A stretch of 64,000 nt of DNA from Rhabdophis nuchalis (Eukaryota > Chordata > Lepidosauria > Squamata > Natricidae), in contig CM077645.1 of NCBI GenBank assembly GCA_039707465.1, positions 64,677,850 to 64,741,849 of the forward strand, in the 5' to 3' direction. Both the position numbers and the translations under genes were made by a program. A model generated the notes under the pieces. That model had not been told where the DNA came from. It saw only the letters and a list, made by a program, of their open reading frames with translations, and did not search any database. Below are positions 1 to 11,599 of this stretch, one piece after another. Each line of letters begins with the position of its first letter. The first letter of the stretch is position 1.

Positions 1-1173
1 CGAGACCCCTCACATGTGGGGTGCCTCAGGGGTCGGTCCTCTCGCCTCTCCTGTTTAATGCATACATGAAGCCGCTGGGTGAGATCATCCGTGGTTTTGG
101 GGTAGAGTACCATCTCTACGCTGATGACACTCAGCTGTATATATCTACCCCAAACCACCCCAACGATGCCGTAGCGGTGATGTGCCAGTGCCTGGAAGCC
201 GTGCGGATCTGGATGGGAAGTAACGGACTCGGGCTCAACCCGACCAAGACCGAGTGGCTGTGGTTTCCGGCTGCCCGATTCAACCAGCTCTCTCCAACGC
301 TGGCCATAGGGGGCGAACATCTTGCCCCTGTGGATGGGGCGCGCAATTTGGGTGTCCTCCTGGATACCCGGCTGTCTATGGAAGAGCAAGTGACAGCCGT
401 GGCCAGGAGGGCGTTTTACCAGGTTCGCCTGGTTCGCCAATTGCGCCCCCTATTGGATCGGGACGCCCTTCGCACAGTCACTCATGCCCTCGTGACATCC
501 CGACTGGACTATTGCAACTCTCTCTACATGGGGCTCCCCTTGAGGTGCACCCGGAGGCTTCAGTTAGTTCAGAATGCAGCCGCGCGAGCAATTATGGGAA
601 CCACTAGGTTTACCCACATTACACCGCTCTTGCGCGAGCTGCACTAGCTGCCTGTCGTCTTCCGGGTGCGCTTCAAGGTGTTAGTTATCATCTTTAAAGC
701 GCTCCATGGCTCGGGACCTAGCTATCTGCGGGATCGAATCCTGCCTCACACATCCTCACGGCCGATTCGTTCCCACAGAGAGGGACTTCTCCGGGTGCCG
801 TCCACTAGACTTTGTCAGCGGGCGACGCCCAGGGGAAGGGCTCTCTCTGTGGCGGGCCCGGCCCTCTGGAACGACCTTCCCCCCGATATTAGAATGACCA
901 CGGACCTCCGCTCCTTCCGCCTGAAATTGAAGACTCATCTTTTCCACCTGGCCGGCCTAGGGTAGTCTCTCTCTCTATGGGTTTTTAAATGTACATATAT
1001 ATTTAGTGGGGATTTTTAGTTAAGGGATTTTAGCACAGGAATAAGTTTAATCTGTTTTAAATTTGTATGTATTTTGTATATTTATTGCTTTTATTTTCCC
1101 TGTGCACCGCCCCGAGTCCCTGAGGGGAGAGGGAGCGGTCAATAAATTCAACATTATTATTATTATTATTATA
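1..1173 (+). mobile_element. L2-like LINE, 3' part with reverse transcriptase end (broken)
   Basis: The frame from before 21 to 647 carries the RT motif [16 protein letters not shown] and the catalytic box YADDTQLY (about 117-140), then thumb and C-terminal motifs [25 protein letters not shown] and [14 protein letters not shown] at about 645-647 replaces the Trp codon of the usual LHWLP motif, and the frame resumes to LKTHLFHLAGLG, ending near 965. The 3' UTR has the conserved block around CCGAGTCCCTGAGGGGAGAG and ends in (ATT)n at 1152-1171. The element runs off the left edge. The stop makes this copy non-functional. The clade call is from memory of the motifs. Confidence 0.85.
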
Positions 1174-3454
1174 ATGCAATGATTTTTCAAGGCGCTATTT
1201 ACTCATGAAGAATTTTATGATGGCACCCAGCTTTCATACAGTGAGAGATTGATGGACTGAGATGTTTCAGCAGTGAGGAGGCTATAATATTGACAAGGTG
1301 GGTAAATTAAATTTTAGGCACCTATACAGAAGAATATTTGTAGCTCAGAGTTGAAATGTGGGTTTCTTGGTTCTATTTGAGTTTGGGTATTTTCTTGTTT
1401 CATTACCCAAACTAGGTAATGTCATTAGTGGTAGTGTTAGAATTAGAATTTAGGAAGACAGGGAGCGGCAATTGTAATGAAATAAAGATTGAGAAAAGAT
1501 TGAAGGAGTGTGAATGTTAAAAGGGATCTGAAGAGAAAATGCTTAGGTTGTGATTGACAGTACAGCGTGTGACCGCTGCCATTTCAGATCTGGCAAACAT
1601 GGCAGATGCCATAGAGACAACAGGAGCAGATTGGTCAAAATGTTTGGCCTACAAAAAGAAAGGTGTTCTGAGAGAAATCAGTGAAAGGAAATAAGTCAAG
1701 TGGGGGGACATGATGCCAGCTGCCACTCATTTTATTTAGTATCCACATGAAACTGTTGGGATGAATAATCTGCTTAACACTGAATAGTTTACTTTTAAAA
1801 TAGGTATTATTTCTTTGAGCAATGTTTTATGAATTGTGATTTTTTTAAAGCTTGCCTAGGTATGGTTAATGCTTGGAAAGAATAGAAAATAAAACTTTAG
1901 GGAAGTGATGAACAAAGTGCAGATATGCTGCTGCATCTATTTGTGTGGTTGCTAGGAGCCAAAAACAACTTGATGGTGCATAAGCAAATCAATCACTCAT
2001 GCTACCATTAGACCTCAGTGTCAGAATTAAATCCTTGAAAGAGCAATTAAGATTCTCCTCCCTTAGTCTTACCAAGAAAACTCAGAAGTACAGCCAGTTG
2101 CAAGTCAAGTTGTAGGAAGCTTGATCATGATTGTTTTATGGGAGATTTTATATTACCTTATTCTTTGAACTTCATTTTTTTTTCTTCTTTAAAAAGGGCT
2201 TGAGCATAGTCATATAACCTGAAAATGTTATAATGAAAACATTTTAAGGGCTTTGTCAAATCTCCACTTATTCAAAGGGCAAATAATAATAAAAAATACT
2301 TGCATTATTCAGCAGCCTAAGTTCAGAACGCAAGCCTGCCTCACTGTTTAAGTACTAACTTTTATGCGAGATAATTGACAGTCTTAGAAGCCTAGTTGGC
2401 ATGGTAACCTTCAAGCATTTTCATATGTAGAAAAAATTGTACATATTAAATGGATAGGAAATGAGCCCTAGGGATTGCCCTGTATTGTTATGGGGAAGTT
2501 TATCTTATTTGAAATGAATAGTAGTAGCTACAAATTACTGGCATTGGTTTAAAGGGTAGGTTTAATGGCTATGGTATAAAAGTGTATGCACAATTATTCT
2601 ACTTAATAAAAAGTACATTATTACATTTAATGAGCACCAAATTCTATGAATATTAATAAGAAGTGTAGGTATAAAAGTTTCACATTGTTGTTATTGAAAT
2701 GTTATGCTAAGCACTGAGAAATTCATTTATTCAATTCCACATATAAGGGAATTCACTTTTTAAAGGGAGTTTTTAATTGGGACTTAATCTGTTAGTGTCC
2801 AACATCTATAATGACATTCTCAATACCAGCAAAATATGTTAATTTAGTGAACAGAGTCCCTGTATCTATTTAATCGATAATATGGAACTTATTCAGAGAT
2901 AATTTCTATTGTAACTGAAATCTAGAATGCCCATGGATGTATACAGCTTCATAGAAGAATAAAAAAAAAACCCTAGATTTTGCAAAACTACACCTTTAGC
3001 ATCTTCCACCATTGATCATATTGACTCAGATTCTTGGGCGATTCAGTTTAGCAACTTCTAGCAATTCAGAGGCATTGCTTGATGCCTGCCTCACCAAGAG
3101 TCTTACATGCTGCATTGCTCTTTGTGCTATTAAGAGAAAAAGCATGTCATGTGGAATTTCAACTAATGAGCTGTGTTCCATTACCCATGGCCAAATTCCC
3201 TTAAAATGTGAATTGCTGAATGAAAGCTTTATGAACTGTGACCATGTGTTGAAGACACAAACACAAGGATTCTGAGCTGGGGAAAAAAGCTATCAATTTG
3301 AATGTGTAATACTAAGCCACAAATTGCTGGGTTCGCACAACATGATATGACAAATCCAATCAAAGCATATTTTGGCTAGCAGGAAGTGCTAACCAAATAA
3401 AGGGCAAGATTTTGAAGGGTAAGAATTATACTGAATGTTTTAGAGCCACTAAAT
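1174..3454. other. Unique AT-rich intergenic stretch
   Basis: No gene or repeat recognised. An 87-codon open frame at 3012-3275 (+) has no family motif and is probably chance. Confidence 0.6.
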
Positions 3455-3821
3455 CAGTGGTGGGATTCAAATAATTTAATAACCAGTTCTCTGCCCTAAT
3501 GACCATCTTGGCAAGTGTGGCTCGATGGTCATGTGAACATGTGGCTGGTCAACTCAACGTCACTCGGGTCGATGGGTGCTTCACCCTAGCTGTTACAATG
3601 TAATAAGGGTTAACTGGAGAGGCAGTTTCTGTAGGCAGGACAATAAAGATTAGGCTAGAAACAACACCAGAATGTTTCCTTCCTGCCTTCCTTACAGGAT
3701 TAGCCCTGTAAAGTGGAAAAAACAAAATGAGATTTCTTCCAACAACCGGTTCTCTAAACTACTTAGAAAGTTAGCAGCCGGTTCTCCCGAATAGGTGCGA
3801 ACTGGCTGAATCCCATCACTG
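3455..3821. mobile_element. hAT-type MITE, CAGTGGTGGGATTCA family, perfect TSD
   Basis: Terminal inverted repeats CAGTGGTGGGATTCA at the left and TGAATCCCATCACTG at the right. The 8-bp target duplication CACTAAAT occurs at 3447-3454 and 3822-3829. The interior has paired AACCGGTT-like motifs near both ends and no coding capacity. Confidence 0.88.
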
Positions 3822-3883
3822 CACTAAATGCATCAGAATACATTGTGGGGAGGGGAGTTTTAGTTATTTTTGTTTGAAAACTT

Positions 3884-4140
3884 AGTGATTAAGACACCTG
3901 GCTTGAAACTGCAAGACTGTGAGTTCTAGTCCCATGTAAAGCACAAGAGCTGCTTGGTGAGCCTGGATAGTTACTACCTTGCAGGTCTAGGATGAAATCA
4001 AGGGCAAATCATTTCCAAGCATCTTACCAGAAAAACTGCAGGAACTCATGCCTGGGACTGTCAGTCATCCAAAGCCTGTCAGAGAAGCCATGGAAAACCA
4101 CAACAAAGCATTTGAGCCATTTATGACATTAGCAGTCCAG
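3884..4140 (+). mobile_element. tRNA-derived SINE (MIR-like), degraded
   Basis: A tRNA-like head: an A-box-like stretch around TTAGTGATTAAGACACC and a B-box-like GAGTTCTAGTCCC, followed by a body with GCTGCTTGGTGAGCCTGG. The same head recurs at 47934 and, inverted, near 28200. It abuts the Bov-B fragment downstream. Confidence 0.5.
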
Positions 4141-4149
4141 GTTACTCAT

Positions 4150-4740
4150 GCCTGCCATAAAGGACTGGATGAGTGACGGGGAAAAAGTAGATCTGGTTGG
4201 TTGTCCTGACATGCCTTTAATAGGGATGTAGGATTTAGGAAAGCAAATCTAGACAGCATAGTAAAAAGCAGAGACATCACCCTGCCAACAAAGGTGCGTA
4301 TAGTCAAGGCTATGATTTTCCCAGTTGCAATGTATGGCTGTGAAGGTTGGACCATAAGAAAGGGTGAGCGTCAAAGAATTGAGGCTTTTGAACTCTGGTG
4401 CTGAAGAAAACTCCTGCAAGTCCCTTGGACTGCAAGGCGATCAAACCGGTCAGTCCTAGAGGAGATGAATCCTGACTGCCAGATCCTGAAGATGAAACTC
4501 AAATAGTGTGGCCACCTAATGAGAAGGAAGGGCTCGTTGGAGAAAAGCCTAATGCTGGGAAAGACTGAAGGCAAAAGACAGAGGGGATGACACAGAATGA
4601 GATGGCTGGATAGAGTCACCGAAGCAGTGGATGTGAGCTTAAATGGACTCGAGAGCATGTTAGAGGACAGGAAGACCTGGAGGAACGTTGCGATGGAGTC
4701 ACGATGGGTCAGACACAACTTTGCAGCTAACAATAACAGA
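4150..4740 (+). mobile_element. Bov-B (RTE) LINE 3' fragment, stop-interrupted
   Basis: Conceptual translation in the + direction gives the RTE/Bov-B ORF2 C-terminal motifs: SRDITLPTKVRIVKAM, PVAMYGCEGWTIRK, IEAFELWC, VPWTARRSNRSVLEE, GHLMRR and HRMRWLDRVT. Internal TGA/TAG codons (for example directly after FELWC) show it is dead. It ends in CAGCTAACAATAACAGA, the expected AAC-rich Bov-B tail. Bov-B is known for horizontal spread among squamates and ruminants; nothing here dates this copy beyond its clear decay. Confidence 0.88.
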
Positions 4741-4800
4741 ATTTGGGCTGAAAAAATCTAGGTGACTTCTAATTGACAGCAAGGAACAATTGAGATAGCA

Positions 4801-5173
4801 CAGTGATGGCTAACCTTTTTTGGCTCGCGTGCCAAAAGCGGGGGGAGCGCAGGGGGGTCATGCGTAGGCGTGCCACACCTATAATGCTATGTGTGTGACC
4901 CTTTGCTTTTGGCGCACTTTTTTTGCCCTCCCCAGGCTCCAGAGGCTTTCTAGGAGCCTGGGGAGGGTGAAAACAGCCTCCCCTCCCACCTCCAGAGGCT
5001 TCAGGAGCTTCCCTGAAGCCTCCAGAGGGCGAAAAACGGCCTCAAAAGAAGGCCTAAATCAGCTGGCCAGCGCACACAAGTGCACTGGAACTGACAGGGC
5101 AACGCCTCGCGTGCCCTAAGAAATGGTTCCGTGTGCCACCTCTGGTACCCCTGCCATAGGTTTGCCATCACTG
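4801..5173. mobile_element. hAT-type MITE, CAGTGATGGC family
   Basis: Left end CAGTGATGGCTAACC, right end inverted as GTTTGCCATCACTG. Flanks AGATAGCA and AGATAACA match at 7 of 8 positions. The interior repeats GGCGCAC/GTGCCAC-type motifs and CTCCAGAGGCTT. Related to 59035-59336. Confidence 0.8.
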
Positions 5174-5212
5174 AGATAACACAATATCCAGAAGGACCGT
5201 TCTACTAATACG

Positions 5213-5300
5213 ATTTTTTATTTATTAATTAATTAATTAATTCATTCATTCATTCATTCAGCCACCCAGCTCACTGTCAAAGGCAACTGTGGGCAGCTTA
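5213..5300 (-). repeat. Tail-like (AATA/AATG)n microsatellite
   Basis: TTTATTTATTAATTAATTAA then repeated ATTC, followed by CAGCCACCCAGCTC. Resembles the tail of a minus-strand LINE or SINE; the element itself is too eroded to name. Confidence 0.45.
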
Positions 5301-5563
5301 CTGTACCCACTTACTTTATCTAACCCTTTGTTATCCTAATTTACTTTCTGATGCCAATCAGGACTTTTTTAAAAAAAAAGAAAAAGAAAATTGCCAATGG
5401 TTCCACATACTACTTGCTTCTAGGGTCATTTACTCAATATGCTGTTTCACCCAGCTCATGTCATCTGTCCCCTTTTCAAGGCAGTAAGCATTGACAAAGA
5501 AGGAGAAGGGATTAATCTGCTTAAAGCTGAAAAATTATAACCTCCAAGCAGTTGTATTTATAT

Positions 5564-5727
5564 CAGTGGTGGGTTTCTGCAGGCTCGCACCTACTCGCGA
5601 GAGCCGGTTGGTGAAATTTAGAGAACCGGTGAGAGGGGGTTCCACTGGCGTACCTGGAAGTAAATCTGGCCCGCCGCTGCCAGAGACCCAACGGGAAGGA
5701 AACGAAAGGAAGGAAGAAAGGAAAGAA

Positions 5728-5811
<84 letters not shown>

Positions 5812-5997
5812 AAAAGAAAGAATTTATCATCACAATTGAGTCCAAAATTTTGGTTGCTAAGCAAGAGCGTTGTTAAATGAGTTTCACCACATTTTAAAAG
5901 GTGGACATTTCCACCCTGTCACATGACTGCCAAGCCACGCCCACAAAATAGGCCACACCTAGAGAGTAGGTTCTAAAAAATTTGAAACCCACCACTG
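5564..5997. mobile_element. hAT-type MITE, CAGTGGTGGG family, perfect TSD, with expanded GAAA tract
   Basis: Ends CAGTGGTGGGTTTCTGC and GAAACCCACCACTG. The 8-bp duplication ATTTATAT lies at 5556-5563 and 5998-6005. The interior includes GAGAACCGGT motifs and a long (GAAA)n run at about 5700-5820 that produces artefact open frames on both strands. Confidence 0.88.
5700..5820 (+). repeat. (GAAA)n microsatellite
   Basis: A nearly pure GAAA/AAAG tract of about 120 bp inside the MITE. It encodes apparent poly-(ERKK) or poly-(FLSF) peptides that are not genes. Confidence 0.95.
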
Positions 5998-6737
5998 ATT
6001 TATATGATGGAGAGTTTCAAAAAGGTGCTCTTCTGGAAGAAAAGGGATGGAATAGTTAGCAACAAGAGCCCATCATATGTGGAGTTTGCACAATTGTTAT
6101 GCCCTCGGCCCCTTCAGGTAAGAGAAAAGGCTACAATGACATTTGTCCATATTTGCTTCTTAGCCATTTCTCCTCTCATGCTCATTAGTAGTGAGGGAAA
6201 ATATCTTCTGTTTTCCTGGTTGTTGTGGTTTTTAAATCAGGCAATAACAACAAAAAACAGGTGATAAGAGTAGCTCTTCTCAATTGCTCCCACCCCAGGA
6301 CTTTTCACTAAATCTATTGTTGCTACTAATATCTTCCTCTTACCTCAGATGCAAATGTTTGATTATCTGGATACATAGAATGCCAGCTGTTACCGTATTT
6401 CAGATTGTCTTAATTTGTATCTAATTTGTATCTTACCCCGAATTATCACGGTGGGGAGGGGCACTGAGAGGGGAGTGGGGAAGGAGATTTAAGGAGCAAA
6501 TTGTATTCATGGTCATCTTCACAGGCTGACCAAGTTATTCAGCAGCCAAAGACTTACGTGACTTAAGTTTTCAATGGTAAGTTTTCTTAAAGAATATATA
6601 AAATATGCCTTTGATCCAAAAGCAAATAAGGATGACAGTGATTTAGAGGAACTCAGTAAAATTTCATTGGAAAGAGCATTCCGAACAAAAATATAAATAG
6701 CTGCATTTGAAGACTACAGTTGCACTTGGTATCTATC

Positions 6738-6874
6738 CAGTGGTGGGATTCAGCCAGTTCGCAACACTTCTGGAGAACCGGTTGTTAACTTTCTGAGCAG
6801 TTTGGTGAACTGGTTGTTGGAAGAAATCATTAGGGCAGAGAACCGGTTGTTAAATTATTTGAACCCCACCACTG
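6738..6874. mobile_element. hAT-type MITE, CAGTGGTGGGATTCA family, short form, perfect TSD
   Basis: Ends CAGTGGTGGGATTCAGCC and TTGAACCCCACCACTG. The 8-bp duplication TATCTATC lies at 6730-6737 and 6875-6882. Contains two GAGAACCGGTTGTTAA blocks. At 137 bp it is an internally deleted relative of 3455-3821. Confidence 0.88.
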
Positions 6875-7204
6875 TATCTATCTTTCTCAAAAGCTTTGTA
6901 ATTTTTAATAATGTGCAACCATATCTTCTGTATAAGACATTACAATGTTTTTTATCATTGTTCGCTGACTTTTTTTTATTTTTTACAAAAAGTAATGTAG
7001 GATGCTGCAGAATTTTTCTGAGAATAGATGTAGATAATCCAAAACGCCTATCTTTAAGACTAATAAAATCATTCAAAATACTGGGATTATGTGACAAACT
7101 TAGATTTGTAATAGAGTTTAAGAAAAGTAATTTAAAAGCTATCAAGTGACCTCTTACAAATAGAACATTTGTGCCAACAATGACAGGGTCAGTGTTGCTA
7201 AAGC

Positions 7205-7697
7205 TCAGAGAGATTTATTTATTTATTTATTATATTTATACTCCGCCCTTCTCCAAGCGGACCCACGGCGGCGCACAGGAATGTTAAAATACATACAAAA
7301 CATAATAAAATTTTAAAAAACATATTCTAATAAAATCCTGTGCTAAAACCGAATTTAAAATCCCAAATTTAAAACTATCTAGGAGTCAGTAATGGAGGTC
7401 ACGCTAGGCCGGCTAGATGGAATAGATGTGTCTTCAGACACTTGCGGAAGAGGCGGAGGTCGGAGATGGTGCGGAGTTCAGGGGGTAAGTCGTTCCAAAG
7501 GGCTGGTCCCACCACAGAGAAGGCTCTTCCCCTGGGTGTCGCCAGTCGGCATTGTCCAGCCGACGGCACCCAGAGGAGGCCCTCTCTGTGGGAGCGTATC
7601 GGTCTGAGGGATGTATGGGGCAGGAGGCGGTCTCGCATGTAACTAGGCCCCGAGCCATGGAGCACTTTAAAGATGGTCGTTAAAACCTTGAAGACTG
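7205..7697 (-). mobile_element. L2-like LINE 3' end, minus strand, 5'-truncated
   Basis: The minus-strand frame 7665-7399 encodes the L2-like C-terminus LHGSGPSYMRDRLLPHTSLR through LKTHLFHLAGLA. The 3' UTR and a (TAAA)n tail at 7205-7232 follow. The 5' truncation falls just before the CATCTTTAAAG motif. Confidence 0.88.
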
Positions 7698-7969
7698 AGA
7701 GATCCTTCAGTCTCTCTCTTTATGGCTTGACAATTCACCTGTTTTCTCTGGTGGATGTTTGATTTGCACAGGAAACAAGAAGACATTCAAGTTATTAACC
7801 TTTTATTATTACTGAAGTAACTATCATATAAAGACATTCGCAACTGTTGATATTGATAGCTTTGGAAAATTACACAAAGCTTAGAAATACTTGGCTTAGG
7901 TTTGTTTTGTTTTTGGAGGCTGATTTATTTGGTGCTGCAGTGACAAAGCTAAATGTCTAAGTTGTACAC

Positions 7970-8104
7970 CAAGGATGTCCAAACTTGGGAACTTTAAGAC
8001 TTGTGGACTTCAACTCCCAGAATTCCCCAGCCAGCATAGCTGGCTGGGGAATTCTGGGAGTTGAAGTCCACAAGTCTTAAAGTTCCCAAGTTTGGACATC
8101 CCTG
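7970..8104. mobile_element. hAT-type fold-back MITE (135 bp) with perfect TSD
   Basis: Two 66-bp arms around a 3-nt loop (ATA); the arms differ only at the third position of the ends (CAAGG versus CAGGG). Core: GGACTTCAACTCCCAGAATT then CCCCAGCCAGC. The 8-bp duplication TTGTACAC lies at 7962-7969 and 8105-8112. The outer arms match 58730-58835. Confidence 0.92.
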
Positions 8105-8112
8105 TTGTACAC

Positions 8113-9011
8113 AATGACCCCTCTTGAAAACAGCAGAAGTGACAAATCAAGCGATCACAGGCATGAAAATCTTGCCCCTTTCCATTCACTTGTTTTATTC
8201 AAAATATCAAGAGGTATTTTGTCAAACATAAAGAAAAGAATACTTTCAAGGATTTAGACATGTTTATTATTGTATCTCTCCCTCTCTCTCTAAATTAATG
8301 AGCAATCTCTCTAGACAATTTCTGGATGGCTATTAGTCTTGTTCATTGTCCAAAGCTTGCTTAAAGAAATCCAACAGTTTGCAAATGTAGAAAGCTACAG
8401 CTAAAAGGCTCTCCAGTTTTATTTATCTGACGCTATTATGTTCTGCTCTTCAATCAAATGGTCTCTCAGATTAACAGATATGACCAGTGATGGGGAACGT
8501 CTGCCCTCTGCTGAAGTTTCCAATGAAAAAAAAAAACCTGTGCAATACCTGATAAGATATTTGTAGTCCTTTAAAAAAAAAAACCCTAACATATTTACTA
8601 TGCTACCTGCTGTAGTATCTCCATGACTGAATATTTTTATCTCACTGGTTCATACCCGACCGATTGGAAAACTGCCATTACTGGATCTATGGGAATGGAC
8701 GCAAATACCACATGACAATCAGTGGGCATGAACCCAAGAAGTTTGGCCAAGTTCTATACAAGAGACACAGAGCAACATTTGGGAGGTGCAGGGTGACTTA
8801 AGCCTGGTGCACAGACCAGATTTTTGCTCTTCAAGCAGATCGCAAAGAATTTAAAAAGTGAAAAAACGAATGATACAGTGTAAAGGTTTGACTAATTGAA
8901 TAATATGTGCCAATATTGAGCTGGAAGGGAAGGCTCATTGCTGAATTCAGTCAGACGCTATAAGTGGTGCTGGGGAAAAGCCACTTAGTATGAGATAAAT
9001 GGAGTGAATCA
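8113..9011. other. Unique intergenic stretch
   Basis: AT-rich with short A-runs near 8525 and 8575. No gene or repeat recognised. Confidence 0.55.
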
Positions 9012-9283
9012 GAATAACCACAGACCTTCGCTCCTTCCGACAGCTTTTAAAAACTCATGTCTTCCGTTTGGCTGGCCTAGGGTAATTTTAATTAATTTAT
9101 AGTGTTAAGGGGTTTTAGGGACAGTTTTTAGTTTTTATAGATGTTTTTAGCGCAGGATATGTTTAATTGTGATTTTAAATTTTGTACTCTGTTTGTGTCT
9201 ATTGTTTTTAATTTTCCTGTGCCCCGCCTCGAGTCCCTTTGGGGAGAGAGAACGGGTTATAAATAAAATTTATTATTATTATT
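9012..9283 (+). mobile_element. L2-like LINE 3' end only
   Basis: Begins in the last codons of the L2-like frame (ACCTTCGCTCCTTCCGACAG through GGCTGGCCTAGGG), then the 3' UTR with CGCCTCGAGTCCCTTTGGGG and an (ATT)n tail at 9268-9283. It directly abuts the CR1 copy. Confidence 0.85.
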
Positions 9284-10485
9284 ATGGCCAATGGTTCAGC
9301 ATTTGTTGTTGATGCTGTTGATGTAATTTACCTGGACTTCAGTAAGGCATTTGATAAAGTAGACCATAACCTACTATTAGATAAAGTAGAAAATTGTGGG
9401 TTAGACAGCACCACCACCAAATGGATTCGCAACTGGCTGACCAACCGCACTCAACGTGTAGTCCTCAATGGAACTGCATCTACATGGAAGGAAGTATGCA
9501 GTGGAGTCCCCCAAGGCCCTGTTTTAGGCCCAGTACTCTTTAACATCTTCATCAACGATTTGGATGAGGGGATAAATGGGGAACTCATCAAATTTGCAGA
9601 TGACACCAAGCTGGCAGGAATAGCCAACACTCCAGAAGATAGGCTTAAGATACAGAAGGATCTAGACAAACTTGAACATTGGGCACTATCTAATAAAATG
9701 AAATTCAATTGTGAAAAAAGTAAGGTCCTACATATAGGCAAGAAAAACCAAATGCACAAGTACAGTATAGGTGGTACCTTGCTCAATAGTAGCAACTGTG
9801 AGAGGGATCTAGGAATCCTAGTGGACAACCATTTAAATATGAGCCAGCAGTGTGCAGCAGCTGCCAAAAAAGCCAACACAGTTCTAGGCTGCATAAACAG
9901 AGGGATAGAATCTAGATCACGTGAAGTGTTAATGCCACTGTATAGTGCCTTGGTAAGGCCACACTTGGAATACTGCATACAGTTTTGGTCGCCACGATGT
10001 AGAAAAGACGTGGAGACTCTGGAAAGAGTGCAGAGAAGAGCAACCAAGATGATTAGGGAACTGGAGACTAAGACATATGAAGAACGGCTGCAGGAGCTGG
10101 GTATGTCTAGTTTGATGAAGAGAAGGACCAGGGGAGACATGATAGCAGTGTTCCGATATCTCAGAGGGTGCCACAAAGAAGAGGGAGTCAAACTATTCTC
10201 CAAGGCACCTGGGGGCAGGACAAGAAGCAATGGGTGGAAACTAATCAAGGAGAGAAGCAACTTAGAACTAAGGAGAAATTTCCTGACAGTTAGAACAATT
10301 AACCTCTGGAACAGCTTGCCTCCAGAAGTTGTGAATGCCCCAACCCTGGAAGTCTTTAAAAAGATGTTAGATAGCCATTTGTGTGAAATGGTATAAGGTT
10401 CCTGCACACGCAGGAGGTTGGACTAGAAGACCTACAAGGTCCCTTCCAACTCTGCTATTGTATTGTATTGTATTGTATTTAGCAA
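9284..10485 (+). mobile_element. CR1-like LINE, 5'-truncated, 370-codon open RT frame
   Basis: The frame 9284-10396 is uninterrupted. In order: VIYLDFSKAFDKVDHNLLL (RT palm, first catalytic Asp at about residue 18), GVPQGPVLGPVLFNIFINDL, the FADDTKL catalytic box at about residue 104, thumb motifs KVLHIGKKNQM and LGILVDNHL, then CR1 C-terminal motifs LVRPHLEYCIQFWSP and LWNSLPPEVVNAPTLEVFKK. The fingers and endonuclease are missing, so it cannot be autonomous. VPQGP has Pro where Ser is usual. The 3' end is the CR1 type (GGTTGGACTAGAAGACCTAC, then CCAACTCTG) with a (TATTG)n tail at about 10458-10485. The open frame suggests a fairly recent insertion. Confidence 0.92.
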
Positions 10486-10582
10486 GGAGTAAGAGAAGGT
10501 GGTGTACGTCTGTTTTGTTGTCGATTAATTTATGTGCAATTATGTAAAAATTACAGGTGGAGAGATCAGACGTGTTTGATTA

Positions 10583-10715
10583 ACAGATTAACAGAGTTGG
10601 AAGGGACCTTGCAGGTCATCTAGTCCAAGCCCATGCCCAAGCAGGAGACCCGACATCTGCCTCTACCTAGGATCGAATTCACAACCTCCTGCTTGTGAGG
10701 CAAGAGCTCGGCTGC
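10583..10715 (-). mobile_element. tRNA-headed SINE with CR1-type 3' end
   Basis: On the minus strand: GAGCTCTTGCCTCACAAG, then a B-box-like TTGTGAATTCGATCC, then GACTAGATGACCTGCAAGG and CCCTTCCAACTCTG, which is the CR1 3' terminus. A tRNA-like head on a CR1 tail is the architecture of a CR1-mobilised SINE. Confidence 0.5.
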
Positions 10716-10789
10716 AGAAAAGTTAGGTATTTTTTTCTGAGAACTGAAATGATTTGTAGAAATGTTAGCTCATATGATGCAAGAAATTT

Positions 10790-11165
10790 GAGTCTGAAAT
10801 GTAATGTATCAAAGACTAAATTGGGTTTGATGGGAAAATGGATGGCAAACCACACAAAGTGAAATATCACAGCAAGTAGATGAATTTGTGAATCTTGGGT
10901 TGAATAGTTGGCAATGTTGGGGAAAATGATTAAGGTAAAATATACAAATTATGTTAGATATGTAGTGTCTGGTCTGCTGGATGTCAAAAAAAAAAAAAAA
11001 AAGCAGCAAGAATGGTTGTGTAGTGGAGTGTGCATCTATCCAGTTAAGAGAAATGAAATTTCCAGCAATCAAAACAAACATAAATGTAATCTGAACCCAG
11101 CAGGAAAACAAATTGTGTTTAAGAATGAATGGGTGCTAAACGAATGCAGATTGAATACATAAGGA
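10790..11165 (+). mobile_element. Possible old LINE remnant
   Basis: Conceptual translation near 10795 gives LKCNVSKTKLGLMG, similar to the GLKVNVSKTK motif of some LINE ORF2 proteins, and later VDEFVNLG-like codons. Frames are broken; family not assignable. An A-run at 10987-11002 lies inside. Confidence 0.3.
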
Positions 11166-11599
11166 ATAGCCATTAAAAAAGAAATACACTGAAATTGTTT
11201 GTTATATAGAGAACGAGATTGAATCACAAAACAAATATACTAAGGGAAGAGTGAATCGACTGAAAGGAATACCAAGAGAGACATGGTTAAACAGAGCTGA
11301 TGAAATCTTTGACAAAGCGAGGGGCAGAGAGATGCCAAGCCAAGAATATGACCTGGATAATGGCTATTTATTGGATTTACATAAGGGGTTTGCTGAAGTC
11401 TGCAAAAAGCATGTGAGATGAGAAAAACTGAAGAGATATCAAATCCTATACCAACATCCGAATGAATTAAAGATCAAGGTTGCTAAAGCAAAAGGAAGGA
11501 CAAAGCGGGATTGTTTGACCAAAGTTAGATTAAGATGTTTCTATAAAATTCTGGGAAATCTTATGGACTTTTTGCTGACACCAGGATTGAACTGGTGAT
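11166..11599. other. Unassigned stretch between LINE remnants
   Basis: A-rich, with short broken frames; no motif recognised. Confidence 0.4.

Noticed and set aside
3012..3275. 87-codon plus-strand frame
   Set aside because: No domain, isolated, in AT-rich sequence; expected by chance.
5491..5880. Open frames with poly-Lys/Glu/Arg or poly-Phe/Leu/Ser on the two strands
   Set aside because: Produced by the (GAAA)n microsatellite inside a MITE.
7970..8104. CRISPR-like or microRNA hairpin locus
   Set aside because: The single inverted repeat has hAT-type ends and a target duplication; there are no spaced direct repeats, and the stem is far longer and more perfect than a typical microRNA precursor.
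9451..10407. 318-codon minus-strand frame
   Set aside because: Complete antisense shadow of the CR1 RT frame, with no protein signature of its own.
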